A DNA stretch of 6,234 nt. Source: an uncultured Eubacteriales bacterium (GTDB lineage: Bacteria > Bacillota > Clostridia > Oscillospirales > Acutalibacteraceae). The notes beneath the pieces are model-generated. The model saw nothing but the letters and a program-made list of their open reading frames with translations. It did not search any database and was not told the origin of the DNA. Positions 1 to 4,987 of this stretch are shown here, piece by piece. Position 1 is the first letter of the stretch. Each line of letters opens with the position of its first letter. Where the stretch lies: NCBI GenBank assembly GCA_900313475.1, contig OMRJ01000006.1:1-6234 (forward strand). Reading direction: 5' to 3'. The translations under genes and the position numbers were made by a program.

Positions 1-29
1 TTCGTTTTTTGAGGTGCAGGCTTGCTGAC

Positions 30-107
30 GCAAGTCAAGACGAAAAGGGCGAAAAGTGCCGAAAAGGGGCACTGACGGGCGACATGTGTTCGAATCCCGT
101 CAGCCTA
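30..107 (+). repeat. 78-nt structured leader element, copy 1 (upstream of GPH symporter)
   Basis: This stretch matches the minus strand of 4097-4174 at 76 of 78 positions; similarity stops at both ends. The two differences are G61 (T in the other copy) and T87 (G in the other copy). Visible structure: a hairpin GTGCC/GGCAC (56-60 with 68-72), then a perfect 8-bp stem CTGACGGG/CCCGTCAG (72-79 with 96-103) closing a 16-nt loop; the two share base 72, so the stems abut. Three CGAAAAG units start at 41, 50 and 60. The 3' part contains GTGTTCGAATCCC, resembling a tRNA T-arm, but no matching acceptor strand or anticodon arm is present. The element ends 14 nt before the symporter's GAGGAG ribosome binding site. 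No promoter is visible in the 29 nt upstream, so transcription must start further left or enter by read-through. Its function is unknown; a cis-acting RNA leader or a dispersed repeat are the main options. Confidence 0.85.
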
Positions 108-136
108 GGCAGATAAACACAGAGGAGAACATTCAA

Positions 137-1564
137 ATGGAAAAACAGAAAAAAACTCTTACGCTCGGCAAGATAGTTGTCTATTCCGTCGGCATCTTCG
201 GAATCCAGCTACTTATCGGATACATTAACACCTATCAGTCACAGTTTTACACAAGCGTTCTCGCTGCGGATCTTACAAAGTGCGCACTTATTATTCTTAT
301 AGCCAAAATAATCAGCTCTTTTGCAGATCCCATAATCGGCAACATCATTGATTCCGCACACTTCAAATCAGGCAAAATGAAACCGTTTGTCGCGATGAGC
401 ATTCTGCCGTTTGCAATAATAACAACACTGATGTTTGTCGCATTTGATTTTAAGAGCGACTTTTCGAAATACGCGTACATAACCGTAACAACGGTGCTGT
501 GGAACGTGGCAATGAGCTTTGCCGACATTCCGAGTCAGGGCATGCTTGCGGTTTTAAGCTCGTCGAGCGATGAAAAAAACAGTTGCGCGGGAATTGCGAA
601 TATGCTCAAATCTCTCGCGCTCGTTGCACCGAACCTCATTGTTCCCGTTATCTGTACACTTACGAAATCGGCTGTCATCACAAAAAAAGAATATCTCATT
701 TCTGCTGTGGCAATGGGCATTGCGGCAATTATTTTCACTGCGATAATGGTTAAAGGCTCAACCGAGGTCGTTAAAAGCGAACCGAACAAAATGAGCATAA
801 AGGCGATGATGTCGGAGCTTGTTTCAAACAAACCGCTCATGATAATATTTCTGATAAACATGCTCGGCTTCGGCAGAAACATGTCTGTTTCGATAGGCGT
901 TCAGGCTGCAGCCGTCCTTCTCGACGAAGTGACTATTCCCGGACTCGGCATTACGCTTGCAGGTGAAAATCTGCCTATAATTCTCGGCGTCGGCGCGGCG
1001 ATACCTTCCACGCTCTCCGTTGTGCTCACCCCTCTTATTTCCAAAAAGCTCGGCGTAAAAAAGACTTTCATGATTTTCGGCGTATATGGTGCAGTCGTGG
1101 CAATGGGCTATTATTTTCTGTTTGCGTTCGGTCCGGAATGGTTCCATTCGCTTTGGGGCATTGTGTTGGGTCAGTTCGTAATCAACTTCATGTTCGGTCC
1201 TCACGGCTTCGCACCGCTCATCATGCTTTCCGACGCCGTGGATTACCGCGAAATGACAACAGGCAAGCGCACGGAGGGTGTTCAGTATTCCGTTTTGAGC
1301 CTTTCGTTTAAGCTTGCGAACGCCTTCTCCGTTGCGGTCGGCATATTTATCGTCGGTCTTTCGGGTTACGTCGGAACAATGACGTTTGCGGACGTTACAC
1401 CGTACATGCAGAACGTCGTCATGGCGGCTTTCTGGTTCGTTCCGGGACTTTGTACGGGATTGAGCATGATACCGATGCTGTTCTATAAGCTTGACCGCAA
1501 GGACGTCCGCGCAAAAATAAACGAATTTATCGCAAAGCGTGACGGGACAAAGATTGCACACTAA
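137..1564 (+). CDS. GPH-family (MelB-like) sugar:cation symporter, MFS superfamily
   Basis: Predicted 475-residue inner-membrane transporter with about 12 hydrophobic segments, the usual size for glycoside-pentoside-hexuronide:cation symporters. Family marks: helix-II motif KIISSFADPIIGNIID (57-72), followed by SGKMKPF (loop 2/3 motif); FADIPSQG (128-135), where D130 corresponds to MelB Asp124; and the late signature LSDAVDYREMTTGKRTEG (364-381). Such proteins co-transport a glycoside or uronide with Na+, Li+ or H+. Odd point: aligned to MelB RIWDAIND, the cation-site Asp55 is Ser60 here and Arg52 is Lys57, while Asp59 is kept (D64). I chose ATG 137 because GAGGAG lies 9 nt upstream; the frame stays open back to 56, but that extension would translate the 78-nt element. 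The gene converges on the ceramidase-like gene and shares its terminator. The family is clear; substrate and coupling ion are not. Confidence 0.9.
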   Translation: MEKQKKTLTLGKIVVYSVGIFGIQLLIGYINTYQSQFYTSVLAADLTKCALIILIAKIISSFADPIIGNIIDSAHFKSGKMKPFVAMSILPFAIITTLMFVAFDFKSDFSKYAYITVTTVLWNVAMSFADIPSQGMLAVLSSSSDEKNSCAGIANMLKSLALVAPNLIVPVICTLTKSAVITKKEYLISAVAMGIAAIIFTAIMVKGSTEVVKSEPNKMSIKAMMSELVSNKPLMIIFLINMLGFGRNMSVSIGVQAAAVLLDEVTIPGLGITLAGENLPIILGVGAAIPSTLSVVLTPLISKKLGVKKTFMIFGVYGAVVAMGYYFLFAFGPEWFHSLWGIVLGQFVINFMFGPHGFAPLIMLSDAVDYREMTTGKRTEGVQYSVLSLSFKLANAFSVAVGIFIVGLSGYVGTMTFADVTPYMQNVVMAAFWFVPGLCTGLSMIPMLFYKLDRKDVRAKINEFIAKRDGTKIAH

Positions 1565-1601
1565 AAAAACCGGCGCGGATAGTATCCGACGCCGTTTTTT
1601 T
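1563..1601. terminator. Bidirectional intrinsic terminator between convergent genes
   Basis: A GC-rich hairpin (CGGCGCGGAT at 1571-1580 pairing with ATCCG-A-CGCCG at 1584-1594, one bulged A, 3-nt loop) is flanked by seven A residues on the left (1563-1569) and seven T residues on the right (1595-1601). It therefore works as a rho-independent terminator in both directions. It begins within the symporter stop codon region and lies 15 nt past the stop of the minus-strand ceramidase-like gene. Confidence 0.9.
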
Positions 1602-1615
1602 ATATCGCGCAGCAA

Positions 1616-3049
1616 TCAAAAATCTTTAACGAGCTGCGCAAATGTGTCCGCAATAACCTTTTGCGACTTAATCCCCATTGAATTTGTCTCATGGTAGTGT
1701 CTGTCGCCGCGAATGTCGTTTGTCGGGTTCAAAAATGCCTGTGTGGGATGCAAACAGAAGTCATTCGGAGCAACAACATAACCTGCCATGTCGTTTGTAA
1801 TGCCGTATTCTATCATTTCAGAGTCGCCGCAGATATCGGCAAGCGGAGCGGGGTTGATTTCCGGACCCTTGCCTGTTGACGAGCGCTCCGCAGGCTCATA
1901 ACCGCCGTAAACAGTGCAGACGAAATTTTCGCCGGGCAAGAACAAAAGCTTCTGGCTGCCGAGCGTCATATAAGTCATTTCGGTACGCATTGCAACGCCT
2001 GTTTCGCTTTCTTTGCAGGCAAATGCATTAAAGCTCATCGTTCCTCGCATGGCAAGCAGCAGCAAAACATAGTTGTCTACGGGCAGATAAAACTGCCGCC
2101 TGTTTATTTTCATAACGGGTTCGAGAAGCTTGTCGTTATCAACCGCGATTGCCGCATCGGCAAAGAACCGTCCCTGAAGCTTTATGTTATTAACTCTGTC
2201 GTCCTTATCAAAATCCGCAGCGTCCATGCCGCCTATCGCGCCGATACCGAACAGTACGTTTGCGCCTGTTTTTTCGGCTATTCGCTCTCTCATAAAATAC
2301 GGGTATTCGGCGGAGAGCATTCTGTTGCCGCCGCCGAGCGAATTGGGATGGGCACCGACGTTGATAAGCCATGTTTCATTTGTTCCGTCATCCGGCACAA
2401 AGCGTATGCGTGTGAGCACCTCGTGCCTGTCGGGCAGACGGCGTTTTGTAAAAAGCCCGCCCTCTATCGAATGACGCCCTGTGTAGAGCCTGCCCGAAGT
2501 ACGGTTTGCAAACGCCTCCTTCGCAGCTTTTACGGACTGCGAAAAGAGCTTTTCCATATAGGCTTCGTCCTTGCCGTTCGACGGGATTTTCAAAGCGTTT
2601 GCCTTGCCCCAATATCCGACCGTGTCAATGCCGGAATGAGAGTGCGTACAGCTGAAATTTATACCGATACACTTTGAGAATTCGGGTTCGGCTTTTATTC
2701 TGCGTCTTATTTCGTTAACTTCAATATTTGTTAGACCTACGATATCGCCGCTCAACCATACAATACCCTCGTCGGAACCGACATCTATCCACACCGCATG
2801 CACGAAAACATCGGTGAGAACACCCTCCATTGCGTGTCCAGAACCGTGGCCTGCTATCCAATAGGTCTTTTTTCCGATTTCGTCGGGGTTTATATCCCTG
2901 CGAGCGAAACCGAGGCGGTAAGCGTCACCCGAAACGGAAAGAGTTTTTGAAACCGGAAGAACCGGTGCGGGTCCTTTTTTCAGCACCTTTTTTCCGTAAT
3001 TAATTGATATTGCATGTGCGGCTTTTGCAGCCAAATCATTAAAATCCAT
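1616..3049 (-). CDS. Neutral/alkaline ceramidase-family protein (PF04734-like), nucleophile not conserved
   Basis: 477-residue protein resembling the N-terminal catalytic domain of neutral ceramidases, zinc amidases that split ceramide into sphingosine and fatty acid. In order: YRLGFARRDINP (44-55) and GVLTDVFVHAVWID (76-89) of the family's N-terminal fold; THSHSG (135-140); AHPN with H234; LPGENF with E374; MAGYVVAPNDF with Y424. H136, H234, E374 and Y424 match the four zinc ligands of Pseudomonas ceramidase (His97, His204, Glu411, Tyr448). The GDVSPN motif that carries the catalytic serine (Ser274) appears as GAIGGMD at 270-276, with no serine. There is no signal peptide and no C-terminal Ig-like domain, so the protein looks cytosolic and may act on another amide or ester. 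Start: ATG 3049 is preceded by GGAGG at 3063-3067 (13-nt spacing, long). An in-frame ATG at 3094 lacks an RBS and overlaps the -35/-10 spacer of the likely promoter. True ceramidase activity is doubtful. Confidence 0.8.
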   Translation of the reverse strand: MDFNDLAAKAAHAISINYGKKVLKKGPAPVLPVSKTLSVSGDAYRLGFARRDINPDEIGKKTYWIAGHGSGHAMEGVLTDVFVHAVWIDVGSDEGIVWLSGDIVGLTNIEVNEIRRRIKAEPEFSKCIGINFSCTHSHSGIDTVGYWGKANALKIPSNGKDEAYMEKLFSQSVKAAKEAFANRTSGRLYTGRHSIEGGLFTKRRLPDRHEVLTRIRFVPDDGTNETWLINVGAHPNSLGGGNRMLSAEYPYFMRERIAEKTGANVLFGIGAIGGMDAADFDKDDRVNNIKLQGRFFADAAIAVDNDKLLEPVMKINRRQFYLPVDNYVLLLLAMRGTMSFNAFACKESETGVAMRTEMTYMTLGSQKLLFLPGENFVCTVYGGYEPAERSSTGKGPEINPAPLADICGDSEMIEYGITNDMAGYVVAPNDFCLHPTQAFLNPTNDIRGDRHYHETNSMGIKSQKVIADTFAQLVKDF

Positions 3050-3062
3050 ATAAAAAAACCAA

Positions 3063-3104
3063 CCTCCGCGGATACTTTTTAAACATTGTACCATATCGCG
3101 GAGG
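3063..3104 (-). promoter_or_regulatory. Inverted repeat over promoter and RBS of the ceramidase-like gene
   Basis: CCTCCGCG at 3063-3070 and CGCGGAGG at 3097-3104 are perfect 8-bp inverted arms; pairing extends by three more bases after a one-base bulge, leaving a loop of about 20 nt. On the minus strand the 5' arm lies in the spacer of the predicted promoter, while the 3' arm contains the GGAGG ribosome binding site and is followed by TTGG and seven T residues. If transcription starts locally, only the 3' arm is in the mRNA and the repeat would act as a DNA operator. If transcripts read in from mazF, the RNA would fold, hide the RBS, and could act as a terminator or attenuator. The long loop makes a plain terminator less certain. 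Confidence 0.5.
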
Positions 3105-3113
3105 CAATTTCCA
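3085..3113 (-). promoter_or_regulatory. Predicted sigma-A promoter of the ceramidase-like gene
   Basis: On the minus strand, TGGAAA (3108-3113) and TACAAT (3085-3090) are separated by 17 bp, and TGG directly precedes the -10 box (extended -10). The predicted start is near 3078, giving a leader of about 29 nt before ATG 3049. One arm of the flanking inverted repeat lies between the two boxes. Confidence 0.5.
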
Positions 3114-3138
3114 TATTTTTTTCAACTTGCTGAAAATT

Positions 3139-3480
3139 TTACAATCCGAAGCTTACGGACAGAGCGTCGTTTATACGGCTCATTTCGGCGTCGCCGAGCG
3201 ATCCCATGTGCTCACGCAGGCGCTTTTTGTCAATAGTGCGTACCTGCTCAAGCAGCACTACAGAATCCTGCTGCAAACCGCAGCCGTCGGCGTTCACGTT
3301 TATATGAGTCGGAAGCGGCGTTTTGTAGCGTTTGCTTGTTATCGCCGCACCAATCACCGTAGGACTGTACTTGTTGCCCATGTCGTTTTGTATTATAAGA
3401 ACGGGACGTATTCCCCCCTGCTCCGAACCGACAACCGGACTTAAATCGGCATAGTATATGTCCCCGCGTTTAACGGTCAT
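3139..3480 (-). CDS. mazF: MazF/PemK (EndoA-like) type II toxin endoribonuclease
   Basis: 113-residue protein, close to the usual 116 residues of Bacillus subtilis EndoA (NdoA), a sequence-specific mRNA interferase neutralised by a small antitoxin. It opens with MTVKRGDIYYADLSPVVGS, then GGIRPVLIIQND and AAIT, ending with LLEQVRTIDKKRL. Counting from this start, R25, T48 and Q79 fall exactly at the EndoA active-site positions, so the enzyme looks intact. ATG 3480 has GGGAG at 3490-3494, 9 nt upstream; the in-frame ATG at 3486 would leave only 3 nt. There is no mazE/ndoAI-like antitoxin gene just upstream, where it is usually found: the 80-nt gap to carD is too short. The gene follows carD in the same direction with no convincing terminator between them, so co-transcription is plausible. 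Confidence 0.93.
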   Translation of the reverse strand: MTVKRGDIYYADLSPVVGSEQGGIRPVLIIQNDMGNKYSPTVIGAAITSKRYKTPLPTHINVNADGCGLQQDSVVLLEQVRTIDKKRLREHMGSLGDAEMSRINDALSVSFGL

Positions 3481-3560
3481 GCACATTCACTCCCTGAAAA
3501 AAAATCTTTCGGAAGTATTTTTGCCGTTTGACAGTGATTTTAATCGGCTGAAAAATTTTT

Positions 3561-4073
3561 TTATGTACATGCAGTGCTTTCCAGTGTTTTTTTTATAAAA
3601 TCCGGAACCTCATCGCTTGAAATCCCGAGTGCGACCGCAAATTCTTCGTTTATAAGTTTTTCGGCTTTTTTCAAAAGCCCGTCGTCCGAGCCGGGGAGAT
3701 GCTTGCCTACGGCAGAAAGCTCTTTTTTCCTGATATAAATGCTTCTCACGAGTGAGAGCATCTCTCCTCTGTCGCCGCGTGCAAGAACGGCATTGCCGTA
3801 CTCATTCCGCTTTTTGTTATCGCGTTCCCACTCGACCGTGCTTTCGCGCAGTGATAAAACAAGCTCCGTTATCTCGTCGCGGCTTAAAAGATTCCGCATT
3901 TTCGCAACAAGAGTCTCGTTGTCGGTCGGCACAAAAATAGACGCGTCTTTGTTGCCCAGCGGTGTAAGGACATAGTATTCCCTGTCAGCCCCGCACTGCT
4001 TTTCCGTCCGTCTGTCCGACACCGTGCACACTCCGTTTGCTCCGTATACAACAAAAGAACCCTTTTTAAACAC
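3561..4073 (-). CDS. CarD-family transcriptional regulator (RNA polymerase-interacting)
   Basis: 170-residue protein of the CarD/CdnL family, which binds the RNA polymerase beta subunit through a TRCF-like domain and stabilises open promoter complexes, often tuning rRNA and stress transcription. The N-terminal domain (1-60) shows FKKGSFVVYGANGVCTV, YYVLTPLG and IFVPTDNE. The helical C-terminal part has EWERDNKKRNEYGNAVLARGD (81-101), then LVRSIYIRKKEL and AEKLINEEFAVALG. W82 is a good candidate for the tryptophan that wedges the -10 upstream fork in mycobacterial CarD. The start is GTG 4073, with GGAAGGAG ending 7 nt before it. The 78-nt element lies just upstream in the leader. mazF follows 80 nt downstream. 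Family assignment is firm; which promoters it controls is unknown. Confidence 0.88.
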   Translation of the reverse strand: MFKKGSFVVYGANGVCTVSDRRTEKQCGADREYYVLTPLGNKDASIFVPTDNETLVAKMRNLLSRDEITELVLSLRESTVEWERDNKKRNEYGNAVLARGDRGEMLSLVRSIYIRKKELSAVGKHLPGSDDGLLKKAEKLINEEFAVALGISSDEVPDFIKKTLESTACT

Positions 4074-4096
4074 AATATCTCTCCTTCCCGTTTATA

Positions 4097-4174
4097 TAGG
4101 CTGACGGGATTCGAACCCATGTCGCCCGTCAGTGCCCCTTTTAGGCACTTTTCGCCCTTTTCGTCTTGACTTGC
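4097..4174 (-). repeat. 78-nt structured leader element, copy 2 (5' leader of carD)
   Basis: Inverted copy of 30-107 with two substitutions. The same stems are present: GTGCC/GGCAC, and the perfect 8-bp CTGACGGG/CCCGTCAG (4125-4132 with 4101-4108, read on the minus strand). Here the loop reads ATGGGTTCGAATCCCGT, which can also fold as a perfect tRNA-like T-arm (5-bp stem counting one G-T pair, 7-nt loop), mutually exclusive with the 8-bp stem. The predicted -10 box at 4178-4183 places transcription start near 4171, at the left edge of the conserved block, so the element looks like nearly the whole 5' untranslated region of carD. It ends 8 nt before the GGAAGGAG ribosome binding site. Confidence 0.85.
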
Positions 4175-4177
4175 TAT

Positions 4178-4191
4178 AGTATATTTTACCA
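4178..4191 (-). promoter_or_regulatory. Probable -10 region of the carD promoter
   Basis: The minus strand reads TGGTAAAATATACT: an extended -10 (TGG-TAAAAT, 4183-4191) overlapping a second candidate TATACT (4178-4183). Neither has a good -35 at 16-18 bp, so an extended -10 promoter is the better reading. Either choice puts the start at or just inside the 78-nt element. Confidence 0.4.
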
Positions 4192-4267
4192 TAAATCAAA
4201 AAGAATTACCATGGGCAAATTGTACAAAGTCAGCACATAAAAATCCGTGCAAAAAGTCCGCCAACGC

Positions 4268-4296
4268 TTGCAACGGCAATGAAAAAAGGGTAAAAT
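4268..4296 (+). promoter_or_regulatory. Predicted sigma-A promoter of the ogt leader
   Basis: TTGCAA (4268-4273) and TAAAAT (4291-4296) are separated by exactly 17 bp, matching 4/6 and 5/6 of the sigma-A consensus. The predicted start is near 4303, giving a leader of about 170 nt before the methyltransferase start. It is divergent from the carD promoter; the two -10 regions are about 100 bp apart. Confidence 0.55.
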
Positions 4297-4312
4297 GACA
4301 GAAATAACGCAT

Positions 4313-4345
4313 CGGAGGTGCAAATGCTGAGCCTGCTCACCTCCG
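4313..4345 (+). promoter_or_regulatory. Leader hairpin holding a strong RBS and ATG upstream of ogt
   Basis: CGGAGGTG (4313-4320) and CACCTCCG (4338-4345) form a perfect 8-bp stem around a 17-nt loop, directly after the predicted transcription start. The 5' arm contains GGAGG with an ATG 5 nt downstream (4324), inside the loop. That ATG opens a 147-codon frame running to 4767, out of frame with ogt; its start is hydrophobic but its remainder only shadows the methyltransferase gene. The hairpin would hide this RBS when folded. It could be a leader-peptide or translation-control device, or a chance SD/anti-SD pairing. Confidence 0.4.
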
Positions 4346-4471
4346 CGTGCTTTGTTGTGCACATAATTTCTCAGGTATATTTCAGCGGATCACGGAACGG
4401 CTGCATCAGAGGTATTTTGTTTCATTTCTCTTTGGTGCCTTGCAGCGCAGCGGAAAGGTATGGTCATAAAA

Positions 4472-4987
4472 ATGAAAAACACGGCATGCTTCATACGTTT
4501 TTACGATTCTCCGGTCGGCAGAATCGCCTTAACCTCCGACGGCGATTCATTGACGGGACTGTACATAAAAAATCAAACGGGTTATCCGGGAGCGGAAAGT
4601 TCAATCAACGTCTCCCCTGTCTTTCTTACGGTATTCAAAACGGCGGAAAGATGGCTCGACGACTATTTTTCCGGAATCGAACCGAAGACTGCGCCGCCGA
4701 TTTCGGTTTCGGGAACAGAATTTCAGAAAACCGTGTGGGATCGACTAAAACTGATTCCCTACGGTAAAACCGTGACTTACGGTGAATTAGCCGCCGAAAT
4801 TGCGGAAAAACGCGGAATGAAAAGAATGTCGGCACAGGCTGTAGGCAACGCCGTCGGGAAAAACCCCGTTTCAATAATTGTGCCGTGCCACAGGGTCATC
4901 GGCTCCGACGGTTCGCTCACAGGTTATAACGGCGGGCTTGAAATAAAAGAAAAACTCCTCACTGTTGAGCGAGGAGAAAGCATTTAA
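4472..4987 (+). CDS. ogt: Methylated-DNA-[protein]-cysteine S-methyltransferase (Ogt/MGMT)
   Basis: 171-residue suicide repair protein that transfers the alkyl group of O6-alkylguanine (and O4-alkylthymine) to its own cysteine. The N-terminal ribonuclease-like domain (about 1-80) is followed by the DNA-binding domain FQKTVWDRLKLIPYGKTVTYGELA (84-107). The active site IVPCHRVIG has C139 and H140; N131 (KNP) is the hinge asparagine and E160 (KEKLL) completes the Cys-His-Glu network. The recognition helix reads SAQAVGNAVGKNP, with Q122 where E. coli and human enzymes carry the arginine finger; from memory this Gln form is common in Firmicute Ogt, so it is probably not a defect. Start: ATG 4472 has GGAAAGG 13 nt upstream. 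The in-frame ATG at 4460 has only 1 nt from that site, so the exact start is uncertain by four codons. It stands alone behind its own promoter and has no Ada-type regulatory domain. Confidence 0.93.
   Translation: MKNTACFIRFYDSPVGRIALTSDGDSLTGLYIKNQTGYPGAESSINVSPVFLTVFKTAERWLDDYFSGIEPKTAPPISVSGTEFQKTVWDRLKLIPYGKTVTYGELAAEIAEKRGMKRMSAQAVGNAVGKNPVSIIVPCHRVIGSDGSLTGYNGGLEIKEKLLTVERGESI

Noticed and set aside
56..136. 27-residue N-terminal extension of the GPH symporter
   Set aside because: It translates the non-coding 78-nt element, has no RBS and no family similarity; ATG 137 has GAGGAG at the right distance.
824..1615. 263-codon minus-strand open frame opposite the symporter
   Set aside because: Cys/His/Arg-rich shadow of the symporter gene; it starts inside the convergent gene's terminator region and has no recognisable domain.
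4097..4174. tRNA or tmRNA gene, suggested by GGGTTCGAATCCC
   Set aside because: No strand complementary to the CAGCCTA acceptor side, no D-arm, no valid anticodon loop (the candidate loop TAAAAGG lacks U33) and no tmRNA 5' end in the flanking sequence.
30..4174. Integrated element bounded by att sites made of a tRNA 3' fragment
   Set aside because: The repeats are inverted, not direct, no tRNA gene is complete, and no integrase or phage gene is present.
4324..4767. 147-codon frame starting behind the GGAGGTG at 4314
   Set aside because: The start signal is real-looking, but most of the frame is the ogt gene read out of frame; kept only as a possible leader or uORF.
4802..4860. Loss of the arginine finger in Ogt (Q122) as a defect
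   Set aside because: All catalytic residues are intact and the Gln form is, from memory, common in Firmicute Ogt proteins.
4955..4976. CTCCTC/GAGGAG hairpin as ogt terminator
   Set aside because: It lies inside the ogt coding sequence and is not followed by a T tract.
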